A stretch of 64,000 bases of DNA from NCBI RefSeq assembly GCF_003096355.1, contig NZ_QEKI01000018.1, positions 20,961 to 84,960 of the forward strand, given 5' to 3'. This DNA comes from Pontibacter virosus. GTDB lineage: Bacteria; Bacteroidota; Bacteroidia; Cytophagales; Hymenobacteraceae. Positions 32,544 to 41,907 of this stretch are shown here, one piece after another; the first letter of the stretch is position 1, and each line of letters starts with the position of its first letter. The translations under genes were made by a program, and so were the position numbers. The notes under the pieces were generated by a model. That model was not told the DNA's origin and did not search any database. It saw only the letters and a program-made list of their open reading frames with translations.

Positions 32544-35042
32544 GTGAAAAAAGTGCTATTTTATGTCGCCCTGGCAGCAGTGGCGATTACTGGCATTTCG
32601 GTAGGTCTGGTGTATGCGTATCAAGATAAAATAATCGGCCTTTTTGTAGCCGAAGCCAACAAACACATCACGACGAAGGTAGACGTCGGCAAAATTTCAC
32701 TTTCTCTCTTCGAAAAATTTCCGCAGGTGGCCGTGGCGCTGGAGCATGTAAACGTACGCGAAGGTATAGCAGAGAGTGACTCCTCGCTGGCACGGGCCGA
32801 GAAGCTGTATTTTACGTTCAGCGTTTTCGATATCATCCGGGGTAGGTATGATGTAAAGCAGCTATACCTGGAGAACGGCTCCATACATGTGCGTGTGCTC
32901 AAGAACGGACAGGTCAACTACCATGTCATTGCAACTGATTCAAGTAACTCTTCCGGGGATTTTGCCTTCAATCTGGAGAAGATCAACCTGAGCCAAGTCG
33001 TTATACGCTACACCGACCAGCAGCTAAACCACTACATCGAAGCCGACGCGCAGCAACTGGTAGCCGCCATGGCGATCACAAACGATAACATAGCCCTCGA
33101 AACGAAGGGAGTCGCCAAAGTGGGCACTATCCGGATAGGTGAGAGCGAGTACTTCAGGGAGAAGTCTGTTGCGCTGCATACAGCCCTAACCATAGACCGG
33201 GCAGCGCGAACCATTGCTTTGCAGCCTTCGGTTGTGCAGGTAGAAGGTGCTGCCTATGAAGTTGGGGGAAAGATCGCTTACGGCGGCACAACAGAGCTTG
33301 ACTTGCAGTTGCAAGGTAAAGAAACCAACATACAGTCGCTGCTCTCATTACTGCCCCAACATATTACGCGTGAGTATAGCCAGTATCGCAGCGAAGGAGA
33401 CGTTTTCTTTAAAGGTACTGTAAAAGGCAAGGCGTCCGGCAAGCATAATCCAGAAGTTGCTTTTGAGTTTGGCGCCCGGGATGCTTCCTTCTTTCACCCT
33501 GACATAAAGCAGAAGATTGCGGGCCTGCATTTGGACGGATACTTCACAAATGGCAGCAGCAAGAGCGCTGCAACCTCGCTGTTGGAGCTAAAGAACCTGA
33601 GAGGTGTTCTGAACAAGCGCCCTTTTGAGGGAAGCCTGACTTACCGTAATTTTGAAAACCCCTACCTGGCCTTTAGTGCCAAAGGTATGCTGGATGTGAG
33701 CTATGTGGTTAGCCTGCTGCAGCTCGACGAAGTAAAAAGCGGAGGAGGCCTGGCAGATGTGCACATCGCCTTTGCAGGCAACCTAAAAGAGTTCAAGGCT
33801 AAGCCGGGCAACAGCACGCTCAATACCAGCGGCGATATTACGCTGCATAACGTAATGCTGAACCTCAAAGAAATGCCGATGCCGCTGAAAGGTTTGAATG
33901 GCAACTTCATTTTCAAAAAGAATGATGTGGCCGTGTCGGATTTCAAGGGCCAGTTGGGCGACTCAGACTTTGTGCTGAATGGGATGTTTCGCAACGTCAT
34001 GGCCTGGCTGCTACTGGATAAGCAGCGCCTGCTCGTAGAGGCCGACTTCAGTAGCCAATACCTTAACTTTAACCAGCTGCTGAGCGAAGAGCTGAACACC
34101 CCGGCCGATGCCAGGCAGACTGGCAGTGCTTCCTACAAGTTTAACATCTCACCCGATATTGCCTTTGATCTGGTCGCCACCATCCGGCAAGCCAGGTTCA
34201 GGCGTTTCAGAGCAGAACACATCAAGGGTGAAGTGAAGCTGAGAAACCAAATCGTATCGACACCCAACATCTCTTTCAACGCCATTGGGGGCAACTTCGC
34301 CGTGCGGGGTAACCTGGATGCCCGCAACCGCGACCACATCAAGGTGAGCACGGCCACCAAGCTAAGCAACATGAGCGTCGACAGTCTGTTCTATGTGTTT
34401 GAGAACTTCGGACAGAGCTTTATCTCTGATAAGCAATTGCGGGGCAGACTTACAGCCAATATTGTATCGGACGTATACTTCGATAGCCAGCTCAATACCA
34501 AAACGGACCTGATGCAGGCCGAGATTGCCGCTACGGTGCGCGATGGCCAGCTGATCAACTTCGCCCCGATGCAGAAAATGTCGGCTTTCGTGAAGCGTTC
34601 GGAGCTGGCGAACATGAAATTTGCAGAACTCAGCAATAATTTCTGGATACAGCAGCGCACCATCTTCATCCCGGAGATGGACATTCGCTCCAATCTATCA
34701 GCTATACCTTCGGTATCTATTTCGGGCACCCATACCTTCGACCAGGACATGGACTACCGCATTAAGCTACCCCTTTCCAAGGGTGCCCGACCTGATCGTG
34801 ACAGCGTTTATGGCGTTGTGGCCGAGGACACAGACGCGGGAAACAGCTCGCTTTTCCTGACTCTGCGCGGCAAGGAGAGTGACTTTAAACTGGCGTATGA
34901 CAACGAGCGGGTACGTGAGAAAATCAAAACCGACCTGAAGCAGGAAGGCCAGGAGTTGAAAGAGCTGCTGCGTGGCAAAAAACCAGCAAAGCAAGAGAAG
35001 AAAGTGGAGCTGCAAGAAGGTGAATACTTCGATTTTGATTAG
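32544..35042 (+). CDS. AsmA-family protein
   Basis: The protein of about 832 residues has an N-terminal membrane helix (KKVLFYVALAAVAITGISVGLVYAY) and a long periplasmic beta-rich body. AsmA features are the LSLFEKFPQVAVALEHVNVRE start and the C-terminal repeats (VRGNLDARNRDHIKVSTATKLSNMSVDSLF, MDIRSNLSAIPSVSISGTHTF). It ends with a Lys/Glu-rich tail. AsmA/TamB-like proteins form bridge-like structures linked to lipid transport and outer-membrane assembly. The start is GTG at 32544, preceded by purines; a TTG at 32526 would add six residues. It converges with the GLFV dehydrogenase. Confidence 0.85.
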   Translation: MKKVLFYVALAAVAITGISVGLVYAYQDKIIGLFVAEANKHITTKVDVGKISLSLFEKFPQVAVALEHVNVREGIAESDSSLARAEKLYFTFSVFDIIRGRYDVKQLYLENGSIHVRVLKNGQVNYHVIATDSSNSSGDFAFNLEKINLSQVVIRYTDQQLNHYIEADAQQLVAAMAITNDNIALETKGVAKVGTIRIGESEYFREKSVALHTALTIDRAARTIALQPSVVQVEGAAYEVGGKIAYGGTTELDLQLQGKETNIQSLLSLLPQHITREYSQYRSEGDVFFKGTVKGKASGKHNPEVAFEFGARDASFFHPDIKQKIAGLHLDGYFTNGSSKSAATSLLELKNLRGVLNKRPFEGSLTYRNFENPYLAFSAKGMLDVSYVVSLLQLDEVKSGGGLADVHIAFAGNLKEFKAKPGNSTLNTSGDITLHNVMLNLKEMPMPLKGLNGNFIFKKNDVAVSDFKGQLGDSDFVLNGMFRNVMAWLLLDKQRLLVEADFSSQYLNFNQLLSEELNTPADARQTGSASYKFNISPDIAFDLVATIRQARFRRFRAEHIKGEVKLRNQIVSTPNISFNAIGGNFAVRGNLDARNRDHIKVSTATKLSNMSVDSLFYVFENFGQSFISDKQLRGRLTANIVSDVYFDSQLNTKTDLMQAEIAATVRDGQLINFAPMQKMSAFVKRSELANMKFAELSNNFWIQQRTIFIPEMDIRSNLSAIPSVSISGTHTFDQDMDYRIKLPLSKGARPDRDSVYGVVAEDTDAGNSSLFLTLRGKESDFKLAYDNERVREKIKTDLKQEGQELKELLRGKKPAKQEKKVELQEGEYFDFD

Positions 35043-35442
35043 TCTAGGGAAGGGTAGGTCTAGCACAGCTATACCTGTTAAATGTAGGACGTCAGGCAGA
35101 TATAGGTAGGGGGTGAGGATGGTAACGTGGGTTGTATTGTAAAAATTATATTTTGCTTACATCCTTTGTTAATGATCGTTTACAGTTCAAAAGTACGTGT
35201 TGGTTAAAAAAATGCTGTTTATTGTATAACCTGAGCGGCAATTGGTCGTTAGATAAAACAAAATTACAATAGTGGCGTGCACATATTTTTAAGATAGAAA
35301 TAAAATTTACTGTAAGGCTCCTTGGTAAGGTCCAATCTTGTTAAGTAAGGCACTGCAGTTTGAAAATATAAGGGTGAAAAAAAAGCCGGAGTTTCTCCGG
35401 CTTTTTTATTTATCCCTGGGCCACAGAGGCGCTTATGTCGGG
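35043..35442. other. 400-bp intergenic region between convergent genes
   Basis: No gene is supported. It is A/T-rich from about 35130 to 35340, without a recognisable promoter or open frame, and ends in a bidirectional terminator at 35379-35407. It is unusually long for a convergent gap. Confidence 0.6.
35379..35407. terminator. Bidirectional terminator, GLFV dehydrogenase
   Basis: A6-GCCGGAG (35379-35391) pairs with CTCCGGC-T6 (35395-35407) around a TTT loop. It serves the minus-strand dehydrogenase and gives a U tract on both strands. Confidence 0.85.
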
Positions 35443-36669
35443 CTATAGCAGTTGGCTAAGAGCCAATTCAAAAGAGGCCTTAGCTATCTCTGTTTTTGAC
35501 TGATTTTTAGTGTGTGTCTTTTCCAATGCCTCACGGATAACACGGGAGATGTCGTGGAAGATGGCATCGTCTGTAATCTCCACCTCGTTCTCCATCAGAT
35601 AAGCAAACACGCGTGCCATGCCGCAGTTGGCGACAAAGTCAGGTATAACGGATATGTTTTGGTCGGCAAACTCGCCGGTAGGACCAAAAAAGATCTCCGG
35701 ATCCTGGAATGGCACATTGGCCCCGCTGGATATAACCTCCAGGCCGCTGGTGATCATTTGCTCGAGTTGTCCGCGTGTTACCAGGCGCGATGCGGCGGCA
35801 GGTATAAATATTTCGGCTGGGAGTGACCAGATGCGGTTGTTCATCTCTTCGAACGGGATCAGGTTGTCAGCATAAAGCGTGTTGCCCTGACGGCCCAGGA
35901 AAAGCTCCCTGATCTCTTCAAAAGAGAAGCCTTCTTCTTTGATCAAGCCACCTGTGCGATCGATGATGCCTACAATCTTAACGCCCTTGCCAGCCAGGTA
36001 AAAGGCAGCGGCGGCGCCAACATTTCCCCAGCCTTGTATAATGGCGCGCTTGCCCTCATACGAGCCGCCCCAGATGGTATAGTAGTGGCAAACAGCCTCG
36101 GCCACGCCATAGCCGGTAATCATATCGGCCACGGTATACTTGCGAGCTGCAGCCGGGGTATAGGCTGGGTCTTCAATCACTTTGATCACGCCTTGGCGCA
36201 ACTGACCTATCTTATTTATCTTTTGGGGTTCGGTGGCATTGAAGTGGCCGCTAACAACGCCTTCCTGCGGGTGCCACAAGCCATAGTCTTCTGTAATCGG
36301 TATCACTTCGTGTATCTCGTCCACATTGAGGTCGCCGCCAGTGCCGTAGTAGCTCTTTAGTAGCGGAATAACGGCCTTGTACCAGCGCTCCAGCACACCG
36401 CGCTTGCGAGGGTCGGCCGGATCGAAGTTTATACCTGACTTGGCTCCGCCGATGGCTGGGCCAGATACAGTAAACTTCACTTCCATCGTTTTAGCCAATG
36501 ACTCTACCTCGCGTTTGTCCAAACCTTTGCGCATACGGGTGCCACCACCAGCTGCGCCGCCGCGCAGCGAGTTGATCACCACCCAGCCTTCGGCTTCGGT
36601 TTCAGCGTCTTTCCACTCAAATACTATTTCAGGGCGTTTATTCTCAAATTTTTCGAGAAGCTCTTTCAT
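35443..36669 (-). CDS. Glu/Leu/Phe/Val dehydrogenase family protein (second of three)
   Basis: The 408-residue member of the GLFV family has a catalytic Lys in PAIGGAKSGI, the GGDLNVDE segment and a Rossmann motif GWGNVGAAAA. It differs from the two other GLFV genes here: the N-terminus is WVVINSLRGGAAGGGTRMRKG, and the usual GP(S/A)KGG loop is altered. It may use glutamate or another amino acid; substrate cannot be assigned by eye. It is monocistronic, converging with the AsmA-like gene. Confidence 0.83.
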   Translation of the reverse strand: MKELLEKFENKRPEIVFEWKDAETEAEGWVVINSLRGGAAGGGTRMRKGLDKREVESLAKTMEVKFTVSGPAIGGAKSGINFDPADPRKRGVLERWYKAVIPLLKSYYGTGGDLNVDEIHEVIPITEDYGLWHPQEGVVSGHFNATEPQKINKIGQLRQGVIKVIEDPAYTPAAARKYTVADMITGYGVAEAVCHYYTIWGGSYEGKRAIIQGWGNVGAAAAFYLAGKGVKIVGIIDRTGGLIKEEGFSFEEIRELFLGRQGNTLYADNLIPFEEMNNRIWSLPAEIFIPAAASRLVTRGQLEQMITSGLEVISSGANVPFQDPEIFFGPTGEFADQNISVIPDFVANCGMARVFAYLMENEVEITDDAIFHDISRVIREALEKTHTKNQSKTEIAKASFELALSQLL

Positions 36670-37107
36670 GGGTTTGTTTACAGTTAAGGGTTTACAGACC
36701 CCAAAGGTACAAAAATACCCCGGAGCTAACAGGGCTGCGAGAATCCAGGCCGCTCAACAGTATGGATTGCACTGTACAGGGAATACGCGTTATGACACCG
36801 GATTTTTAGGCAATGGTTTCGCGTGTTGGACAATTCACGGAGGGAGTCAATAAGGGGAGGGCCATATAGTAATCTATCAACATTAAGTATTTCATATATC
36901 CAATTTTAATTTTTATACGTACATCTACTCAATTCAGCATTCAGGATGTGTCTGACAAGGAGTGTGTTGTGTTATGGGAGCCTTCAGAAGAAAATTTTAA
37001 AATTCCTTTGAAGCTACATCAGCCAAATGTCGTTGTTGTCGTATATATCTTAATATGAATTGTATTGTTTAAATGTATGTAGAAACTGTTAGGTATAATT
37101 ATTAATT
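36670..37107. other. 438-bp intergenic region upstream of arsR-type gene
   Basis: The region holds the leader of the minus-strand dehydrogenase and the control region of the ArsR-type gene. It is very A/T-rich from 36880. A frame ending at 37056-37058 (about 37 codons from the GTG at 36945) reads plausibly but has no recognisable homology. No gene is called. Confidence 0.5.
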
Positions 37108-37416
37108 ATGAAAAGTTTGTTATCTAGAATTGAATCTAAGAAAATAGATAAGGCGGCAGCCATGCTGAAAGTGTTGGCGCACCCGAAGAGACTGGCGATA
37201 GTGGACTTGCTCGGCAAGGAAGATAAAATGACTGTTACGGAAATTTATAAGTATCTGGACCTGCCACAGGCTATTGCTTCCCAGCATTTGATTACGCTGA
37301 AGGATAAAGGAGTGCTCTCTTCTTTTAAGGTGGGCACCAAAATTTACTACTCACTTGCTATTCCAAAGCTGATCGATGTGATTGATTGCCTGGAAGAATG
37401 TTGCATTGATATTTAG
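37108..37416 (+). CDS. ArsR-family transcriptional regulator
   Basis: The 102-residue winged helix-turn-helix protein has VLAHPKRLAIVDLLG, then the recognition segment VTEIYKYLDLPQAIASQHLITLKDKGVLSS and the wing FKVGTKIYYSL. It ends with three Cys (94, 98, 99) in CLEECC, a possible thiol or metal sensor site; the usual ELCVC-type arsenic site in helix 3 is absent. It stands alone with a long A/T-rich leader. It probably represses its own promoter and unknown targets elsewhere. Confidence 0.85.
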   Translation: MKSLLSRIESKKIDKAAAMLKVLAHPKRLAIVDLLGKEDKMTVTEIYKYLDLPQAIASQHLITLKDKGVLSSFKVGTKIYYSLAIPKLIDVIDCLEECCIDI

Positions 37417-37458
37417 TGACCCGCCTCGGTACTGTTGTGCCGAATATTGCATCTATAG

Positions 37459-37517
37459 AAAAGCCAAAGGTCTCCGTTCCCTTCATAAAAAGAAGCAGAC
37501 GGGGACCTTTGGCTTTT
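37459..37517. terminator. Long bidirectional terminator between arsR and lipoprotein gene
   Basis: A 19-bp stem with one G:T pair (37459-37477 with 37499-37517) carries A-rich and T-rich ends. It separates two convergent genes. Confidence 0.85.
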
Positions 37518-37584
37518 TATACACTAAATAAAACAGGCGGTTCACGAAGTACCGCAGCGAAGAAAATGCTTGTAGGTAGTAAGG

Positions 37585-37992
37585 CTACAATAAAATTTTG
37601 TCGCTTGCGTCCTGCTGTTTTTTCGTTTTCGCTCCCTTTTTGATCGGAGCAGCGGCTGCCTTTTCTTTTTTCATAGCCTTCTCAACTTCACGCTTCAGTA
37701 TCTCGTGGCCTTCATGTGTAGTGGCGGCAGAAAGTGCCACAGCATCCGTGCGGCGCATCACACGCGAGGAAGTAGAGGCAACATGGGGCTTTGAAGTAGC
37801 AACCCACTTAGCATCCGCATCTGCGTATGCATCAGCCGGCTTATCGGCCACCATTCTAAAGTCTGACTTCTGGATTGGAGCAATGCCATCATTGGCAATG
37901 TCGCGCTCCGTCAGCATAAAGGAGTGACTGGTACAAGAGCTGAGTAGCAGGACAACAGTAATAAAGGATAGGAAAGTAGAGATGTTTTTCAT
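37585..37992 (-). CDS. Hypothetical lipoprotein with Lys/Ala-rich tail
   Basis: The 135-residue protein has a lipoprotein signal (MKNISTFLSFITVVLLLSSC) with the lipidated Cys at about 20. An Asp/Ala-rich middle (DKPADAYADADAKW) is followed by a strongly basic helix (ILKREVEKAMKKEKAAAAP and KKGAKTKKQQ). No family is recognised. The basic tail could bind a polyanion such as DNA or LPS at the envelope; that is speculation. Confidence 0.65.
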   Translation of the reverse strand: MKNISTFLSFITVVLLLSSCTSHSFMLTERDIANDGIAPIQKSDFRMVADKPADAYADADAKWVATSKPHVASTSSRVMRRTDAVALSAATTHEGHEILKREVEKAMKKEKAAAAPIKKGAKTKKQQDASDKILL

Positions 37993-38088
37993 TTTTACTG
38001 CACTAAGGGTGATAAAGAAGGTTTTGTTTGCCGCTGTTCTCTTAGCTTGGATCGGGTGTTTTTCTAATTAAAGCAAATAACTTATTTG

Positions 38089-38129
38089 AATATTTATATG
38101 TGCAAAGATATGTATAAATATTTATATGT
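38089..38129. repeat. 13-bp direct repeats upstream of the lipoprotein gene
   Basis: AATATTTATATGT occurs at 38089-38101 and 38117-38129, 28 bp apart (about 2.7 helical turns). This lies 97 bp upstream of the lipoprotein start on its leader side, so it may be a pair of regulator sites. Confidence 0.45.
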
Positions 38130-38144
38130 TCCAAGTTTTAACAT

Positions 38145-38178
38145 AAAAAAAGCTGACTTTTTCGAGTCAGCTTTTTTT
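38145..38178 (-). terminator. Terminator of hemA
   Basis: A 14-bp stem (38145-38158 with 38165-38178) with core AGCTGACT/AGTCAGCT and A/T-run flanks gives a U tract on the minus strand just after the hemA stop. Confidence 0.85.
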
Positions 38179-38195
38179 ATATGGTGTTGCAATTG

Positions 38196-39473
38196 TTAAT
38201 GCTGGGAGTCAACCTCCTGCTTTTCCAGATCAAACAGATCATTGAGCAGATCAATCAGCGTTTCGGCTTCGCCACGCTTGCAGGCTGCCTTCAGTTGCAG
38301 CACAGGCAGCTTAATCACTTTCTGCATCATCGACTTGGTAATACTGTCCACAAGCTTGGCTTCTTTCGGACCGAGCTTCTTCATATAGCGCGCCAACTCT
38401 TCCTGACGGATCGTCTCCAGTGCGTTTTTCAGCTTATTGATAGTAGGCGATACCATCATCTCTTTCGACCAGTCGTTGAACTGCTCAATCGACTCTTCGA
38501 TGATAGTGCGTACCTGTGGTACAGAGTTGATGCGCTGCTGGAGCGCCGCCGATGCTTTGTTCTGTATCGTATCGATGTTGTAAACCAACACGCCCGGCAC
38601 GGCTTCCACTTCGGCTTCCACGCTGCGCGGTACAGACAGGTCTATAAAGAACTTAAACGTAAGCACGTTCAAGCGTTGAATCATTTCTTTGGTGAAGAAA
38701 GGGGTTTCGCGCGCCACTGACGAGATGATCACATCGGCATATTTCAAGCCCTGCACGATCTCTTCGAAAGGAAGCACCGCCATACCGCACTCGTCAGCCA
38801 GGGCCTGCGCTTTCGCCAAAGTACGGTTTGTGATAGTCACGTGCTGGTAGCCTTTGTCTTTGAGGTGACGGCACACATCAGCACCGATCTCGCCAACTCC
38901 CACCACCAGTATCTTGGGTTCAGCCACTACATCGGCAGTCAGCTCCTCGATCAACTCAATGGCGGCATAAGAAGTGGAGGCGGCACCGTCGCGGAAGGCA
39001 GTTTCCTGCACAACGCGCTTATTGGTGAAGAAAATGGTGTGCATCAGGCGGTGCAGAAACGGACCGGCAGTTTCGTTGTCCGCTGCCCACTGGTACGACT
39101 GTTTCACCTGGTTCGTGATCTGCATATCGCCCACCACCTGCGACTCCAGTCCCATGCTTACCTCAAATAAATGCTGTACAGCATCGTTGTGTTCGTTGAG
39201 GATTGTAAAATAGTCGAGGTACTGGGTGATGTTGTCGATGCCCTTGGTGATGCCGAGCAGCTTCACAATTTCGGTGCTATAGTCCACATCGGAGTTATAG
39301 TACACTTCGGTGCGGTTGCAGGTGGAGAGCACCAGAATGTCAGAAGCCTGAATAAAGCTCTTCAGCGTCTGAATAAATTGCCTGCACGAGTTCTCATCTA
39401 AGGCAATCAGTTCCCTGATATCCAGCGGTGCTTTCTTGTACGACAGGCTGATTGCTTTAAAGTTCTGAAGCAT
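38196..39473 (-). CDS. hemA: Glutamyl-tRNA reductase
   Basis: The 425-residue enzyme reduces glutamyl-tRNA to glutamate-1-semialdehyde, the entry step of C5-pathway tetrapyrrole synthesis. The nucleophile is Cys52 in STCNRTEVY. An NADPH-binding region contains VVGVGEIGADVCRHLKDKG, and the C-terminal dimerisation helices end near LNDLFDL. It is divergent from a histidine kinase, 114 bases between starts. A TAATTTTG -7 element on the minus strand (39506-39499) probably drives it. Confidence 0.93.
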   Translation of the reverse strand: MLQNFKAISLSYKKAPLDIRELIALDENSCRQFIQTLKSFIQASDILVLSTCNRTEVYYNSDVDYSTEIVKLLGITKGIDNITQYLDYFTILNEHNDAVQHLFEVSMGLESQVVGDMQITNQVKQSYQWAADNETAGPFLHRLMHTIFFTNKRVVQETAFRDGAASTSYAAIELIEELTADVVAEPKILVVGVGEIGADVCRHLKDKGYQHVTITNRTLAKAQALADECGMAVLPFEEIVQGLKYADVIISSVARETPFFTKEMIQRLNVLTFKFFIDLSVPRSVEAEVEAVPGVLVYNIDTIQNKASAALQQRINSVPQVRTIIEESIEQFNDWSKEMMVSPTINKLKNALETIRQEELARYMKKLGPKEAKLVDSITKSMMQKVIKLPVLQLKAACKRGEAETLIDLLNDLFDLEKQEVDSQH

Positions 39474-39498
39474 AACTTACGTTCGGAATACTAAAGTG

Positions 39499-39506
39499 CA
39501 AAATTA
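39499..39506 (-). promoter_or_regulatory. -7 promoter element of hemA
   Basis: TAATTTTG on the minus strand matches TAnnTTTG and lies 25 bases before the hemA ATG. No clear -33 TTG is seen, so confidence is limited. Confidence 0.4.
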
Positions 39507-39587
39507 CTGCTTTGCTTATTAAAAAGAAACTTACTTGCCCTTATTAATTAATTTATACTAATTTCAAATAATTTTCGCGCCTACCGC

Positions 39588-40763
39588 ATGATTCCCATTT
39601 ACGCCCAGAAAAACAGAATAAAGTTTCTTGTCGTTATCGTCGCGCTCATTATTGGGGCGGTTACCATTACGTACACTAACGTATTGGTGAGTAAATTGTC
39701 TGAAAGAGAGCAAGAATTGGTGCAGCTTTACGCCAAAGGTCTTCGCTACATGATCAACGCGCCCAGCGACGACAACATCGTTTTTATTGAGGAAGAGATC
39801 CTTTCCTCTAACCACACCATACCGGTTATCCTGACAGACGAGTACGAGAACATTCTCGATTTTAAGAACATCAACCTGCCTGAAAACATTTCGGAGGAGC
39901 GCAAAAATGAGCTGTTGCAGCGGGAGATTGCGCGCATGAAGGCGCAGCACGCTCCTATTGTGGTGCCCTGGGCAGAGGGCTCGGAGAACTACGTGTTTTA
40001 CAAAGACTCGGCTTTGCTTTCGCAGTTGCGCTACTACCCCTATGTGCAGCTCATGGTTATTTTTTGCTTTGCCCTGATGGCGTATTTTGCTTTCAGTTAC
40101 TCCCGCAAGGCGGAGCAAAACAGGGTATGGGTAGGACTGGCAAAGGAAACCGCACACCAGCTAGGCACACCGCTCTCTTCCCTGATGGCCTGGTACGAAT
40201 ACATGAAGTCCAGCCCGAAATTTGAAAACGAGCCCATCACGGCTGAGCTCTGGAAGGATATCCGCCGCCTGGAGATCATTACGGAGCGCTTTTCCAATAT
40301 AGGTTCGGTGCCGCTGCTGCGTGACGAAAACATATTGCAGGTAACCGAAAATGCGATCGGCTACCTTCAGAACCGCATCTCAAGCAAGGTGGACTTTAGC
40401 GTAGGATCAAGTTTTGCACCCGAAATCACAGCGAAGGTAAACGTACCGCTCTTCGACTGGGTGATTGAGAACATCTGCAAAAATGCGGTGGATGCCATGG
40501 AAGGCCGCGGCAGCATCAAGCTACAACTCTCACTACTGGGCAAAAGCCAGATCGCCCTCGACATCAGCGATACCGGCAAAGGTATACCTAAGAGCAAGAT
40601 GGACTCTGTGTTCCTACCGGGCTTTACCACCAAAAAGAGGGGCTGGGGCCTCGGCCTAGCCTTGGCCAAGCGCATCATCGACAACTACCACGCAGGCAGG
40701 CTGTATGTTAAGTCCTCCGAAGTTGGCAAAGGCACTACTTTCCGGATCGTGCTGAACAGGTGA
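39588..40763 (+). CDS. Membrane sensor histidine kinase
   Basis: The 391-residue kinase has helices at about 12-32 and 150-172 flanking a small sensor domain of about 115 residues. The DHp segment has the phospho-acceptor His190 in AKETAHQLGTPLSSL. The ATPase domain carries the N box ENICKNAVDAME, G1 DTGKGIP, F box GFTTKKRG and G2 GWGLGLALAK. No response regulator is adjacent, so the partner is elsewhere. It is divergent from hemA, but a link with tetrapyrrole synthesis is not shown. Confidence 0.88.
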   Translation: MIPIYAQKNRIKFLVVIVALIIGAVTITYTNVLVSKLSEREQELVQLYAKGLRYMINAPSDDNIVFIEEEILSSNHTIPVILTDEYENILDFKNINLPENISEERKNELLQREIARMKAQHAPIVVPWAEGSENYVFYKDSALLSQLRYYPYVQLMVIFCFALMAYFAFSYSRKAEQNRVWVGLAKETAHQLGTPLSSLMAWYEYMKSSPKFENEPITAELWKDIRRLEIITERFSNIGSVPLLRDENILQVTENAIGYLQNRISSKVDFSVGSSFAPEITAKVNVPLFDWVIENICKNAVDAMEGRGSIKLQLSLLGKSQIALDISDTGKGIPKSKMDSVFLPGFTTKKRGWGLGLALAKRIIDNYHAGRLYVKSSEVGKGTTFRIVLNR

Positions 40764-40954
40764 TTTTAAGTTTGAGAGTTAGTTGGAAAGTGGTAAGAAT
40801 AAATGGAGTAATGTAATTCCATAACGTCGTTGCTGGGTATAGCAGTATGGACAGGTCGCTACCTGCCTGCTTTTTTGCAGGTATAGCCCGCATCACAGGT
40901 ATAGTTTTTTAAGCAAACAGAGTAACAATCACAGACAAGCCTTTTCACGAAGCA

Positions 40955-41890
40955 ATGGTAGCAGTAGTCAGGTATAGCAGTGGGCATAAGTCAGGGTGGG
41001 ATGCTTTTGTAAAGGCCTCCAAGAACGGCACATTCCTGTTTCTGCGAGACTACATGGAGTACCATGCCGACCGCTTCAAAGACCACTCATTGTTGTTCTA
41101 CTATAAAGATAAACTGGTAGCTGTTCTCCCGGCTAGTACCTCAAACAAGGAGTTGCACTCGCATGCAGGTCTAAGCTATGGAGGGATGGTGAGCGGTAAG
41201 AAAATGAAAAGCCAACTTATGCTACAGGTGTTCGAAGCTTTGGTCAGGTATAGCCGGGAGCAGCATTTTAGTGCTCTCTATTATAAAGCCATTCCGCACA
41301 TTTACCACCAATTGCCAGCTGAGGAAGACCTGTATGCCTTATTTAGGTATGGAGCCATTTTATACCGCCGGGACGTAAACTCTGTGATCGACCTAGGCAA
41401 CAGATTGCCATATAATCAATTACGTAAAAGAAAAATTAATAAAGCGGCTAGTTATACATTGGAGATACGTGAAAGCCAAGACTACGGAACTTATATGCAG
41501 ATGGCAAGCCAATTATTAGGTGAAAAGTACCAACTCAATCCTATCCACACAGCAGAAGAGCTAATACGGCTATCTAATAGTTTCCCTGAAAATATTAAGC
41601 TTAAAGCTATCTATGAAGGTGAAGAAATGGTAGCTGGCTTGGTAATTTATGAAACAGCTACTGTTGCTCATAGTCAATATATTTGCTCTAACGCTCGTGG
41701 TCAGAAGTTAGCAGCGTTGGATTGCCTGACAGATTATCTCATAAACAAGGTATACCCACACAAAAAGTATTTCAGCTTCGGTGTTTCTACAGAGCAGCAG
41801 GGGCTATACCTGAACGAGGGCTTGGCAAGTTATAAGGAGAGCTACGGCGCCCGCACGGTAGTGCATGATTTTTACAGACTAGACTTCTGA
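40955..41890 (+). CDS. GNAT/FemAB-like acyltransferase
   Basis: The 311-residue protein resembles FemAB-type GNAT proteins: an N-terminal W-x-x-F-V-x-x-S segment (GWDAFVKASKNGTFLFLRDYMEYH), a basic RKRKINKA stretch, a second acetyltransferase-like half (EEMVAGLVIYET ... HSQYICSN), and FSFGVSTEQQG near the end. FemAB relatives add amino-acyl or acyl groups to cell-wall or surface precursors. The target is unknown. The region from about 41400 to 41700 is A/T-richer than the ends, perhaps a mosaic gene. Several motif copies are read as Arg-Tyr-Ser. Confidence 0.75.
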   Translation: MVAVVRYSSGHKSGWDAFVKASKNGTFLFLRDYMEYHADRFKDHSLLFYYKDKLVAVLPASTSNKELHSHAGLSYGGMVSGKKMKSQLMLQVFEALVRYSREQHFSALYYKAIPHIYHQLPAEEDLYALFRYGAILYRRDVNSVIDLGNRLPYNQLRKRKINKAASYTLEIRESQDYGTYMQMASQLLGEKYQLNPIHTAEELIRLSNSFPENIKLKAIYEGEEMVAGLVIYETATVAHSQYICSNARGQKLAALDCLTDYLINKVYPHKKYFSFGVSTEQQGLYLNEGLASYKESYGARTVVHDFYRLDF

Positions 41891-41907
41891 TCAAAAGCCT
41901 GATCAGT

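Noticed and set aside
36945..37058. Short A/T-rich frame from GTG with plausible amino-acid sequence
   Set aside because: Only about 37 codons, no recognised homology and no start signal; kept as intergenic.
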